From Clostridium guangxiense (lineage in GTDB: Bacteria > Bacillota > Clostridia > Clostridiales > Clostridiaceae): a stretch of 64,000 nt of DNA. Made by a program: the position numbers and the translations under genes. This document shows, piece by piece, positions 20,742-29,643 of the stretch. The first letter of the stretch is position 1, and each line of letters begins with the position of its first letter. Location: assembly GCF_021043395.1 (NCBI RefSeq), contig NZ_JAJNKE010000009.1:1-64000 (forward strand), read 5' to 3'. Under the pieces are notes generated by a model, which saw only the letters and a program-made list of their open reading frames with translations, ran no database searches and was not told the origin of the DNA.

Positions 20742-20776
20742 GAACCTTGTTTTGTGAATTAATAGTTTTCAAAAAT

Positions 20777-20812
20777 AAAAGGAAATTCAATAATTAAATT
20801 GAATTTCCTTTT
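20777..20812. terminator. ilvE terminator
   Basis: Perfect 14-bp inverted repeat (AAAAGGAAATTCAA with TTGAATTTCCTTTT) with an 8-nt loop, 15 nt past the ilvE stop. The A and T runs are built into the stem, so it can work both ways. Confidence 0.85.
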
Positions 20813-20826
20813 ATTGATATAAATAA

Positions 20827-21852
20827 TTATTTAATTACCTTTAACCAACCCTTAGGTGCCTCAACACGCCCCATCTGGATTCCTGTTAATGTATCACGCA
20901 GCTTTGTGATAACAGGTCCCATATCTTTCATGCCACTTGGAAAACAAATTTCTTTGCCGTGATCTACAATCTTTCCTACTGGTGAAATAACAGCTGCTGT
21001 TCCACAAAGTCCACATTCTGCAAAATCTTTTACTTCGTCAAAATAAACAGTTCTTTCTTCTACTTCTAGTCCAAGATAGTCCTTTGCAACTGTTAATAAA
21101 GAACGACGTGTAATTGAAGGAAGAATAGTATTTGATTTTGGTGTAACAACCTTGTTGTCCTTTGTTACAAATAAGAAATTAGCTCCTCCAGTTTCTTCTA
21201 CCTTTGTTCTAGTAGCTGCATCTAAATACATGTTTTCATCAAATCCTTCTGCATGTGCAGTAACAATTGCATGAAGGCTCATTGCGTAATTAAGTCCAGC
21301 TTTGATATGTCCAGTACCATGTGGTGCAGCACGATCAAAGTCACTAACACATAAAGTTAAAGGCTTAACGCCTCCTTTAAAATATGGTCCAACTGGTGTT
21401 GCAAATACTCTAAACTGGTATTCATCTGCTGGTTTAACTCCAATAACTGGTCCTGTTGCAAACATAAATGGACGGATATAAAGAGTAGCACCGCTTCCAT
21501 ATGGAGGTACCCATGCTGCATTTGCCTCTATAGTCTTTACAATAGCATCTACAAATTTTTCTTTTGGGAAAACTGGCATTTCCAATCTCTTGCAGGAGTT
21601 TTCCATACGTTCTCCATTTAAGTCAGGACGGAAGGTAACAATGTGACCATCCTCAGTTGTATAAGCCTTCATACCTTCAAAGCATGACTGAGAATATTGC
21701 AGTACACCTGCACATTCGCTAATTGCAACAGTTGCATCCGAACTTAATGCACCCTCGTCCCATTTACCATCTTTGTAGTTAGCAACAAATCTTTTATCTG
21801 TTGGAACGTATCCAAAACCAAGGTTCGCCCAATCTATGTTTTTCTTTTCCAT
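20827..21852 (-). CDS. ilvE: Branched-chain amino acid aminotransferase
   Basis: Fold-type IV PLP enzyme that makes or breaks leucine, isoleucine and valine. The 341 residues show SQSCFEGMKAY near 55, YIRPFMFATG, the PLP Lys in GTGHIKAGLNYA (about 196-207), EETGGANFLFV and LCGTAAVISPVG near the C-terminus. AAGGAG precedes the ATG. It stands alone between terminators. I found no T-box in the 400 nt upstream. Confidence 0.95.
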   Translation of the reverse strand: MEKKNIDWANLGFGYVPTDKRFVANYKDGKWDEGALSSDATVAISECAGVLQYSQSCFEGMKAYTTEDGHIVTFRPDLNGERMENSCKRLEMPVFPKEKFVDAIVKTIEANAAWVPPYGSGATLYIRPFMFATGPVIGVKPADEYQFRVFATPVGPYFKGGVKPLTLCVSDFDRAAPHGTGHIKAGLNYAMSLHAIVTAHAEGFDENMYLDAATRTKVEETGGANFLFVTKDNKVVTPKSNTILPSITRRSLLTVAKDYLGLEVEERTVYFDEVKDFAECGLCGTAAVISPVGKIVDHGKEICFPSGMKDMGPVITKLRDTLTGIQMGRVEAPKGWLKVIK

Positions 21853-22254
21853 ACCACTACATCTCCTTATATGTATTAATTAATGTTCCATTGATTCTTC
21901 GTCTTATTAATAATACTCTTCTAATCAAATGAAGCATATCGACAATTAATTAGCAACATTTAAAATTGCTTACTTTACATTACATACTATCACATATAAT
22001 TTTTAAAATAAATATTAAATTCATATTTTTTTATAAAATGCTAATTAAAGGTGTGATTTATTAAACAATAGTAAAATGTAAATGGTTTAAATAAAACAAT
22101 TGAATTTTAACTTGTACTTATCTTTTTTCATTGCCTTAAATATGCGTAAATATTTTAAGCTTTTTTGCATCAAACCCTAACTGAATCGCCACTGCTTCTA
22201 TAAGCAGAAATACGCTGCATCCATATTTCTTTAAAAAGTACTAATTTAAGCATA
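21853..22254. other. Intergenic region upstream of ilvE
   Basis: About 400 bp of A/T-rich DNA. A stretch of about 34 codons on the minus strand (roughly 22140-22240) has codon-like composition and could be a gene remnant, but it has no start and no family I recognise. No leader RNA signature is visible. Confidence 0.4.
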
Positions 22255-22308
22255 AAAAACACACACTAGAATCATCACAAATAATGCAATAATCTAGTGT
22301 GTGTTTTT
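22255..22308. terminator. Strong bidirectional terminator
   Basis: Perfect 16-bp inverted repeat (AAAAACACACACTAGA with TCTAGTGTGTGTTTTT) and a 22-nt loop. It lies about 100 nt past the nucleoside phosphorylase gene on the minus strand. Confidence 0.85.
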
Positions 22309-22404
22309 GTTATCAACAACTAATCAAAATCTTGTGAACTCGTTATTTCTATGTGTCATTTGCTCAATTTAGATGCAGGTTCTGATTATACTCAAAATGG
22401 GAAG

Positions 22405-23184
22405 TCATAGATCCAATGAAAATTGCACTGCATGTTTTACGAATTTCTCACGAACTTTTTCGAAACCTATATTACCCCATTCCCATTTTTCCTGTGTTTC
22501 ATTAAGTGGATGCTTATCAGAGGCTAATAAGATTGATACTGCAGGAAAGGAATAGTACCGACTCACTAGCAACAATGCTGATGATTCCATATCGACACCA
22601 ACACAACCTTTATTTCGCCAAAACTCTTCTTTTGCAAAAGTTTGACGATACACAGCATCACTTGTTACAGTTGCATCTGTCTTTATTTCAAATTGATTCT
22701 TAAAATAGGTATTTGCCTTTCTAAAAAGTTCACTATTGGGATGTGCAAATTCAACATTTTCAAAATAGTGATGTGAAGTTCCCTCTTCGCATAATATTCT
22801 ATCGGGTATGATTACATCTCCAACATCAACATTCTTTGCAAAAACTCCACACATGCCCACAATGACAATTCGTTTGACACCTAGAACCCTTAATGTTTCC
22901 AATGTATCAACCGCCGCCGGAGCACCATATCCTCCACGTGTGAAACACACGGAAGGTTTGCCTTTTATGATTAAACATTTAGGACTATCAAGAAAACAAG
23001 GTAACTTTTCAATTAAGGTCTCCGTCTTAAATTCCTTTTCAATAAATTTCAAAGCCATTCCAATTTCAAAAATAACGCATGTCGCTGGCAATTCACAGGC
23101 ATTGCTATTTCCATGATTACTTTTAACGTGTCTTTCTGCCGTTATAATTGGCATGGTATGATCATCTTCTAAAGTCCAATTCAA
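22405..23184 (-). CDS. Nucleoside phosphorylase (PNP/UDP family)
   Basis: Phosphorolyses a nucleoside to base and ribose 1-phosphate. The 259 residues carry GMCGVFAKNVDVGDVIIP, the base and phosphate region, and the family signature GVDMESSALLLVS near 203. This fits the uridine/purine nucleoside phosphorylase family PF01048; a closer substrate call is not safe. Start is TTG after GGAGGTGA. Its upstream neighbour is tRNA-Leu with its own terminator, so it has a separate promoter. Confidence 0.88.
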   Translation of the reverse strand: MNWTLEDDHTMPIITAERHVKSNHGNSNACELPATCVIFEIGMALKFIEKEFKTETLIEKLPCFLDSPKCLIIKGKPSVCFTRGGYGAPAAVDTLETLRVLGVKRIVIVGMCGVFAKNVDVGDVIIPDRILCEEGTSHHYFENVEFAHPNSELFRKANTYFKNQFEIKTDATVTSDAVYRQTFAKEEFWRNKGCVGVDMESSALLLVSRYYSFPAVSILLASDKHPLNETQEKWEWGNIGFEKVREKFVKHAVQFSLDL

Positions 23185-23261
23185 AACAACTCACCTCCAT
23201 GTTGAGAAACATTGTGCGAATTATAAATAATCTGAACCGAATATACCATAAAAAACAATAT

Positions 23262-23296
23262 AATAAAAAGATTCGAACCGTGATGGTTCGAATCCT
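23262..23296 (-). terminator. tRNA-Leu terminator, T-arm-like
   Basis: GATTCGAACC (23270-23279) pairs with GGTTCGAATC (23285-23294), followed by TTTTTATTA on the minus strand. The stem sequence looks like a tRNA T-arm, so it may be mistaken for part of a second tRNA; no other tRNA parts are present. Confidence 0.8.
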
Positions 23297-23314
23297 TTTA
23301 TTATCTTTATAAAT

Positions 23315-23396
23315 TGGTGCGGATAACAGGATTTGAACCTGCACGATTTCTCACTAGAACCTGAATCTAGCGCGTCTGCCGTTCCGCCATATCCGC
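23315..23396 (-). tRNA. tRNA-Leu (anticodon CAG)
   Basis: Acceptor arms GCGGATA and TATCCGC pair, followed by A and an encoded CCA. The anticodon arm CTAGA-TTCAGGT-TCTAG has CAG at loop positions 34-36, reading CUG codons. A variable arm (GAGAAATCGTG region) and T-arm GCAGGTTCAAATCCTGT complete a class II tRNA of 82 nt. Confidence 0.96.
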
Positions 23397-23410
23397 AAGA
23401 TACAAAAAAT

Positions 23411-23439
23411 ATTATACCACCTTGGTAATAAATATACAA
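23411..23439 (-). promoter_or_regulatory. Promoter of tRNA-Leu
   Basis: Minus strand TTGTAT (23434-23439), 17-bp spacer, TATAAT (23411-23416), with the tRNA 5' end 14 nt past the -10. Confidence 0.75.
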
Positions 23440-23495
23440 CCAGAAAGATTGAAATGGCTAATACCAAATTCATTCTAGCAAACTGGAAGTTTACT

Positions 23496-23665
23496 CAGAG
23501 TACAGTTAAGTATGATTTTTCTCCGCTATCCCTGCTAAAAATCTTGAACTTAATGCTAACGCATGGCGTAAACAATAGTGCTCAGCGCAGCTGGCACTAT
23601 TAAGTTCTAAGATTTACCTAAGTGAAACAAAAGGTAAATCCACCTTTGTTGTACTCTGTACTCTG
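23496..23665. repeat. MITE-like repeat, copy 2 (CAGAGTACA ends)
   Basis: Starts with CAGAGTACAG and ends with TGTACTCTGTACTCTG, the same inverted ends as 1761-1919. Inside, AAATCTTGAACTTAAT and TTAAGTTCTAAGATTT form an inner hairpin. Length is 170 bp against 159 for copy 1. It ends 6 bp from the stop codon of the transglutaminase gene, as copy 1 abuts rnr. No ORF. Confidence 0.72.
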
Positions 23666-23671
23666 AATAAG

Positions 23672-25954
23672 TTACCACAAATATTTGAAGAAATAATATT
23701 TTACTCTCCCCTGTCTTTTTCTCATTAACTCCTCAAATTTATTATAAAAACTCTTTTTATCAAACTTACCTTCCCCTCCATTTCCATAATATTCACTATA
23801 AACCCGATCTGCAATATATCTAATAATATTACTAATTTCATTATCCTTTATAGCTTCCGAAAATTCAATTTCGCCTACATTAAGTGGTTTATATATACCA
23901 ACACTCTCAAGTCTCCTTTGACAATAATTATAAAGTTTGAGCACACCTTTATAATTTAAAGCTCGTCTTATAATAATTATCTTATATAAAGCTCTGAGCA
24001 GAAATATTACAAAAATACAAATAACCAATAGATGAAATTTATAATTTACTTTTTTCTTAATTGAAGTGTTTTTTTTGACGTTTGTACTCTTTCCCTTCTG
24101 CTTATTATCATCCTTTTTTACAATGCTTTTTACACTTTGCTGATTTTGTATACTTGAGCTTTGCCTCGTTTTTTCGCTACCTGAATTATGTGTAATTTTA
24201 TTATTTTCACTATTCTCGTAAATATATTGTGCCGCTGATGGAGTAGCATCTGCAATGTACCACATATTAAGGCTCGAATTAATTAACACTTCTGTCCAAG
24301 CATGCGCATCTGCATTTGTAACAACATAGTTTCCATCAGAGTTTTTTCTATTTATCATTTTTACGCCTTCTACGTATCTTGCTGGTACATTGGCAATTTT
24401 GCACATAACGGTCATGGCGGTAGCAAAGTACACACAATACCCCTTTTTTTCATTAAACAAAAAATTATACAATAAGTTCCTATCTATATTTTTAACCTCA
24501 AGAGAATACGTATAATTCTTTTTTAAATATTGCTCTATTCTGTAAGCTTTTTCTGTATCAGATTTGGCTCCTTTGACTATTTTTTTTACAAGCTTCACTA
24601 TTCTGTCATCAACATTGCTGTATCCACTAATAAATTTTTCATTATATTTTTTATATTCCTTATACTCCTTGTCAGTAAAAGTGGTATTTCCATTATCATC
24701 TTTAAAGATTTTGTCTTCGCCTATTTCTTCATTATAAGCCTTGTCCAACGTCATATCCTCTCCATAATCATAGTAAGATATATTATAAGTCGCTATGTCA
24801 TCTTCTTTAAAAATAGAATTTTGTGGGCTTAAAAACGTATTTATGTTGTTTACAGAATAGGTTAGATATGGATGAAATAACATGTTCTTGTCATATCCTA
24901 TTTCAATATTGAACTTATTTACCTTCAAGTTTTTTAAAGTGGAATATAATTTTTTTTCAGGATAATACTTATTGTTTTTCACATATTTATCATCATATAT
25001 AAATGCTTTCTTGGGTATTTTAATCAGCTTTTCATAATCATTATCCCATGTATTACTATCGTCATCATACTTATTTTTTATTGAAGCCTCTAAATAAACA
25101 GGTCTCTTTGCTTTAACCTCAAATTGAGGAGTATTATCAACATTAAGGCTGCCGCCTATTTTTTCTTTGCTTACTTCAGTAATGCTGTCTATGCCTTGAA
25201 ATTTATGATTTTTATCCGACGAACTAGTAAATCTACCATCATCAAATCCATTTACCCTAGTATATATCAAATCTGAATATACGCCTGAATGATCGTCAGA
25301 TACATTTGTTATTGACGCATAAATAATCCCTGTAATAAATAAGCTAACAATAAAAAAAGCTGCAAAACTTCTTACTCTTTTATTTAAATTTCCTTTATAT
25401 TTTGTTAAAACCCTATAATATCCGTCAAACATAAAAGAAAAAACTCCAATGCAGCAATATATATAAGAATATTTTGTTAAAATGCTTTCATAATGCCAAA
25501 ACCAAAGCACTATCATTAAAATAATATTTATAATTACGCCTATAAAATTTCTCACTTTAAGCGCATTATGAGTATATATAATTGCTATAATTGGAATTAA
25601 TATAATCATATATGGAAGTATTAAATTTACACTTATGCTTTCAAAATTAGAGTATAAATACACAAATTCATTAGGAATTCCAACAAACAATTTATTAAAT
25701 GTATTTTCACCAATAAAAGAATCCATTTCCATTAATAGTATAACAATAAAGCATATAAACAAACCTATAGTTAAAAATAATCCCTTTTTTAGGAAAACTT
25801 GTTTGAGTCCAGTATATGCTAGCATTCCTACGCCAAACAGCACTGAAAAATAAAGCACATATTCATTTGTATTACCTATTTTTAAACAAAGGCTTATTAT
25901 TAAAAATATAAATATTAAGTTAATATATGATATAAATATTTGAACTGCCTTCAC
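23672..25954 (-). CDS. TgpA-like membrane transglutaminase-domain protein
   Basis: The 760 residues begin with about seven membrane helices (1-215), then an outside region with a transglutaminase core: Cys in KGYCVYFATAM (about 500), His in NADAHAWTEV and Asp in WYIADATPS. A Lys/Ser/Gln-rich linker, one membrane helix near 645-665 and a C-terminal DUF4129-like tail follow. Start is GTG after GGGTGA. It is last in a MoxR-DUF58-TgpA operon, a common arrangement whose protein substrate is not established. Confidence 0.88.
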   Translation of the reverse strand: MKAVQIFISYINLIFIFLIISLCLKIGNTNEYVLYFSVLFGVGMLAYTGLKQVFLKKGLFLTIGLFICFIVILLMEMDSFIGENTFNKLFVGIPNEFVYLYSNFESISVNLILPYMIILIPIIAIIYTHNALKVRNFIGVIINIILMIVLWFWHYESILTKYSYIYCCIGVFSFMFDGYYRVLTKYKGNLNKRVRSFAAFFIVSLFITGIIYASITNVSDDHSGVYSDLIYTRVNGFDDGRFTSSSDKNHKFQGIDSITEVSKEKIGGSLNVDNTPQFEVKAKRPVYLEASIKNKYDDDSNTWDNDYEKLIKIPKKAFIYDDKYVKNNKYYPEKKLYSTLKNLKVNKFNIEIGYDKNMLFHPYLTYSVNNINTFLSPQNSIFKEDDIATYNISYYDYGEDMTLDKAYNEEIGEDKIFKDDNGNTTFTDKEYKEYKKYNEKFISGYSNVDDRIVKLVKKIVKGAKSDTEKAYRIEQYLKKNYTYSLEVKNIDRNLLYNFLFNEKKGYCVYFATAMTVMCKIANVPARYVEGVKMINRKNSDGNYVVTNADAHAWTEVLINSSLNMWYIADATPSAAQYIYENSENNKITHNSGSEKTRQSSSIQNQQSVKSIVKKDDNKQKGKSTNVKKNTSIKKKVNYKFHLLVICIFVIFLLRALYKIIIIRRALNYKGVLKLYNYCQRRLESVGIYKPLNVGEIEFSEAIKDNEISNIIRYIADRVYSEYYGNGGEGKFDKKSFYNKFEELMRKRQGRVKYYFFKYLW

Positions 25955-25958
25955 ATTT

Positions 25959-27077
25959 TCACCCGTTCCCCATCATTTTTGACATTGAAAAACATTGAAT
26001 TTTAATTGTGCTTAAATATTTATCTTCAAAATAAAACACTATATATTTTATCCTACTCTTTTCTAATAAAACAATTTTCTCTCTTAAGCTTTCATCTATT
26101 TTAAATACAATAATACACATACAGTCTTTTTCAGCTGCGTTCTTAGGGTTTAGTATGCTGTCAATCACATTTTTCTTTCCTGTACACTTATTGTAAATCA
26201 AATATTCCATAACTTGACCAAATTCAGATTTTCCATTAGAAAAAATAGTCTTTTCATTATCGTTAATAAAATGAATTTCAAATTTGCTGTGCTTGTCCAT
26301 AATATAACTCAGCATAGATACTGAGTATTCTATATATTTTTCCTCAACGCTCTTTCCAAGCTTCATAATGTATTCATTCATATCTATAAAAACTTTTATC
26401 TTCCCATTGTCAAAGTTTTCGTAATTTTTCACATACAACTGCCCCGTCTTTGACGTAGCTTTCCAATGTATCCTCTTATAACTGTCATTATATTTATATT
26501 TTCTTATATCTTTGACATTTAAATAGTCATTTTCGATTAAATTTTTACCTATTACGGTTTTAAATATATAATTTAACTTATTTATTTCATCTTGTTTTAT
26601 GCTCCACACTTTAGGATAAACCCTTATTTTAGGCTTATTTTTTAAATACTTATATTTCGTAAATATAAACATTATATCTTTTATTTCTAATTTAAAATCA
26701 TTAAAATCATAAATTCCTCTATACTGAAACATAATTTCACTTTTAATTTTCTCTTCCTTATGAAGATTCATATAAAGCATTTTAGTTACTAATTTATTAC
26801 CACTTATATAATTTACAACTGCAAATGGAATAAAAGAATACAGCTTATTTTTTAACTTTAAATTAAAATCATAATTATCGACAGTATTATACTTCCTTTG
26901 ATTAAATTCTATTTCTATACTTATTCCAAAATACGAAATAATTAATGAAATTAAACTTATAATCCAACATAAAATTACACAGTAAAATGCTAAATTAAAA
27001 ATAACTTCTCCCTCTATAAAAAATAAGAAAGCAATGATTATGGTAAAAATCACAAATAATTTATTTACTTTCATCAC
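25959..27077 (-). CDS. DUF58 domain protein
   Basis: The 372 residues have two N-terminal membrane helices (about 5-22 and 27-48), then the DUF58 signature DSYKRIHWKATSKTGQLYVKNYE near 205, followed by a VWA-like region. DUF58 proteins work with MoxR ATPases as chaperone-type systems. The start lies in the GTGATG that overlaps the MoxR stop (ATG at 27074 is the likely codon). Four bp separate it from the transglutaminase gene, so translation is coupled through the operon. Confidence 0.87.
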   Translation of the reverse strand: MMKVNKLFVIFTIIIAFLFFIEGEVIFNLAFYCVILCWIISLISLIISYFGISIEIEFNQRKYNTVDNYDFNLKLKNKLYSFIPFAVVNYISGNKLVTKMLYMNLHKEEKIKSEIMFQYRGIYDFNDFKLEIKDIMFIFTKYKYLKNKPKIRVYPKVWSIKQDEINKLNYIFKTVIGKNLIENDYLNVKDIRKYKYNDSYKRIHWKATSKTGQLYVKNYENFDNGKIKVFIDMNEYIMKLGKSVEEKYIEYSVSMLSYIMDKHSKFEIHFINDNEKTIFSNGKSEFGQVMEYLIYNKCTGKKNVIDSILNPKNAAEKDCMCIIVFKIDESLREKIVLLEKSRIKYIVFYFEDKYLSTIKIQCFSMSKMMGNG

Positions 27078-28012
27078 TTTAAAATCCTTGGAACATATGT
27101 TGAAGCTACTATATTATCTATAATTTCTCTAGAAGTTAAATTATTAATATTAGCATTATAGGATAATTTTATTCTATGACAAAGCACCATATAAATATTT
27201 TTCCTTATATCTTCTGGTATAACATAATCCCTTCCATCCATAAAAGCCGAAGCTTGTGCAATTCTCAAAATAGCCAGAGCCCCTCTTGTACTTACACCTA
27301 AGCTTATATTATCATCATTCCTTGTTTTATCGACTATATCTAATATATAAGATATAAGTTCATCTCTTATATTCACTTTTTTCACTATCTCTTGAAGATA
27401 GATTATGTCCTTTTTTGACGCCATTGGTCTAAGCTCTTCTATTGGCTTGCTTTCTTTATATAACTTTAGTATTTTCATTTCATGTTCTTTTACTGGGTAT
27501 CCTATATTCACTTTTATTATAAATCTATCTAATTGAGCCTCAGGAAGTTCAAAGGTTCCCTCTTGCTCTATTGGATTTTCAGTAGCTAGTACACAAAATG
27601 GTTCTTCTATATCATAAGTTGTATTACCATCAGAAACTTGTCCCTCATCCATGGCCTGAAGTAAAGATGATTGGGTTTTAGGTGACGTTCTATTTATCTC
27701 ATCCGCTAAGAGTATATTGCAAAATACAGGTCCTTTTTTAAATTCAAACTCCATACTTTTCTGATTATAAATTGAAACTCCTGTAACATCTGATGGCATT
27801 ATATCAGGTGTAAATTGTATTCTTTTATAAGTTAAGTCAAAGGATTTTACGATTGCCTTTACAATAGTTGTTTTTCCTACTCCAGGTACATCCTCTATTA
27901 AAACATTTCCACCTGCAATTATGCCCATGAGAATATTTCTTATTTCAGTATCCTTTCCTACTACTGCTTTTTTGCAATTTTCTATAATTTCATTTATTAA
28001 TTCATTATTCAT
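27074..28012 (-). CDS. MoxR family AAA ATPase
   Basis: The 312 residues show Walker A VPGVGKTTI (about 41-49), Walker B ILLADEINRTSPKTQSS, the sensor region ATENPIEQEGTFELPEAQLDRF and the C-terminal lid. MoxR proteins act as unfoldase-like chaperones for partner proteins with VWA or DUF58 domains, and the partner is encoded next in the operon. A 145-bp gap separates it from the divergent M42 peptidase gene. Confidence 0.93.
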   Translation of the reverse strand: MNNELINEIIENCKKAVVGKDTEIRNILMGIIAGGNVLIEDVPGVGKTTIVKAIVKSFDLTYKRIQFTPDIMPSDVTGVSIYNQKSMEFEFKKGPVFCNILLADEINRTSPKTQSSLLQAMDEGQVSDGNTTYDIEEPFCVLATENPIEQEGTFELPEAQLDRFIIKVNIGYPVKEHEMKILKLYKESKPIEELRPMASKKDIIYLQEIVKKVNIRDELISYILDIVDKTRNDDNISLGVSTRGALAILRIAQASAFMDGRDYVIPEDIRKNIYMVLCHRIKLSYNANINNLTSREIIDNIVASTYVPRILK

Positions 28013-28157
28013 AAAAACACCTTTAATCTTAATAGTCTATTTATTTAAATCATAGCTTTATTTTAAAATTATAACATAAAAACAAGCTAGTAAATACGTA
28101 TTTAGTTTGAATTTTATTTTTATATTATGTTAAAATATCTATAAGGAGCTGATAGAA

Positions 28158-29189
28158 GTGTATAATCTTGAAAAGTTAAAATACTACCTTAAAAATATAC
28201 TTGAAATTGCAAGTCCAACTGGATATACCGAAAATTTAATTGATTATGTAAGTGAAGAATTGCATATTTTAGACATAAGTTTTGAAACTACAAACAAGGG
28301 TGCGTTAATAGTAACACTGCCAGGTGAAAATGATGAATATCAAAGAACTATTTCAGCACATATTGATACTCTTGGAGCTATGGTAAAAGAAATAAAAGAA
28401 AAAGGAACTTTGGCTATTACTCCCCTTGGTGGATATATGATGAATTCTATTGAAGGTGAAAATTGCACTATAGAGACTATTAATGGTAAAAGTTATTCAG
28501 GAACAATTCAAACAATAGAACCATCAGTTCACATTTATGATGATGCCAGAACCTTAAAAAGAGAACCTAAGAATATGGAAGTCGTTATAGATGAAAAAGT
28601 CTCATCAAAAGAAGATGTTGAAAACTTAGGAATTGATGTTGGAGATTTTATATGCTTTGATTCAAGAACACGTTTTACTGAAAATGGGTTTGTAAAAAGC
28701 AGACATCTTGATGATAAAGCAAGCGCAGCAATATTATTATATGCCATAAAATACATAAAAGAAAATAATATAAATTTACCTTATACTACTAGTTTTTACT
28801 TCAGCAATTATGAAGAAGTAGGCCATGGTGCAGCCTATATACCCCCTAATACAAAGGAATTCCTTTCAGTTGATATGGGAGCTCCTGGAACTGGGCAAAA
28901 TTCTTCTGAATACAGTGTGTGCATATGCGCTAAGGACTCCTCCGGACCTTATGACTATTCTTTTAGAAAAAAACTTACTGAACTTTGCCGTAAAAACAAT
29001 ATATCTTATAAAATAGATACTTACCCTCATTATGGTTCTGATGCCTCTGCAGCTCTCCGCGCAGGATGGGATATAAAAACCGCGCTCATTGGAACTGGTG
29101 TTTTTGCTTCTCATGGCTATGAAAGAACTCACATGGAAGGAATGGAAGCAACTTTAGATTTACTCATTAAATATTGTGAGCAAAACTAA
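28158..29189 (+). CDS. M42 family metallo-aminopeptidase
   Basis: Two-metal aminopeptidase of the glutamyl aminopeptidase/PepA type (343 residues). Metal and catalytic residues are visible in ISAHIDTLGAMV (His, Asp), KSRHLDDKASAA (bridging Asp), YEEVGHGA (Glu base and ligand) and SVDMGAPG (Asp); the last His is in HYGSDASAA or ASHGYERTH. Start is GTG with AAGGAG 9 nt before. Single gene, probably a cytoplasmic tetrahedral complex as in its family. Confidence 0.92.
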   Translation: MYNLEKLKYYLKNILEIASPTGYTENLIDYVSEELHILDISFETTNKGALIVTLPGENDEYQRTISAHIDTLGAMVKEIKEKGTLAITPLGGYMMNSIEGENCTIETINGKSYSGTIQTIEPSVHIYDDARTLKREPKNMEVVIDEKVSSKEDVENLGIDVGDFICFDSRTRFTENGFVKSRHLDDKASAAILLYAIKYIKENNINLPYTTSFYFSNYEEVGHGAAYIPPNTKEFLSVDMGAPGTGQNSSEYSVCICAKDSSGPYDYSFRKKLTELCRKNNISYKIDTYPHYGSDASAALRAGWDIKTALIGTGVFASHGYERTHMEGMEATLDLLIKYCEQN

Positions 29190-29227
29190 TTGAACCGTTA
29201 CATCCAAAAAAGATTGCAAACTAAATC

Positions 29228-29278
29228 AGTGCACAATTCACAATGCACAGTTCACAGTGAACTGTGAATTGTGCACTG
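29228..29278. repeat. Palindromic repeat between convergent genes (ACAATTCAC type)
   Basis: AGTGCACAATTCACA...CAGTTCAC pairs with GTGAACTGTGAATTGTGCACT; the left arm has a 7-nt insertion. It lies between the convergent M42 and heme-protein genes and may end transcription in both directions. The same ACAATTCAC core occurs at 56301-56335. Confidence 0.7.
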
Positions 29279-29292
29279 CTCTTATAAGTTTC

Positions 29293-29643
29293 TTAATTTA
29301 AAAAAGTATAGTAAATTATATGAAATATTATCATAAGAACAAAAAATATTGAAAGTGCTATGTGTGTATATCTTAAATATTTTTTGTTTATCCCTTTCAA
29401 ATATCGCATCATTAATCCTGAAATATCTAGACAAATAAAAATGAACAAAGCAGCTTTACCAAAGGTGAACTCCAATACAAACAAACTACTGTAAGAATGA
29501 ATAACTGCAAACACAGTTCCAATTAAAGCAAAATAGCAATGAAATTCAAGAAATTTTATTTTCATTCTTTTAAGTACAAAATAACTTATACTTAAAATCA
29601 CAAATATTAAAGCAATTATGCCTAATAAATGATTGATATTCAT
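29293..29643 (-). CDS. Small four-helix membrane protein, likely heme b
   Basis: The 116 residues form four predicted membrane helices. His35 and His49 bracket one helix and His94 and His108 another, each pair 14 residues apart. This is the usual pattern of bis-heme b four-helix proteins (cytochrome b561 or ferric-reductase-like). The start overlaps the ApbE stop (ATGA), so it is the last gene of a flavin operon. Probable role: carrying electrons across the membrane to or from the covalently bound FMN protein. The heme call is inferred from His spacing only. Confidence 0.72.
   Translation of the reverse strand: MNINHLLGIIALIFVILSISYFVLKRMKIKFLEFHCYFALIGTVFAVIHSYSSLFVLEFTFGKAALFIFICLDISGLMMRYLKGINKKYLRYTHIALSIFFVLMIIFHIIYYTFLN

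Noticed and set aside
22140-22240. Possible 3' fragment of a lost gene upstream of ilvE
   Set aside because: About 34 sense codons ending in TAA, but no start, no recognisable family and too short to separate from chance.
21853-22254. T-box leader for ilvE
   Set aside because: No GGTGG-ACC core, no specifier context and no terminator just before the start.
23221-23439. Open frames overlapping the tRNA-Leu gene
   Set aside because: They run through the tRNA and its promoter and have no ribosome site.
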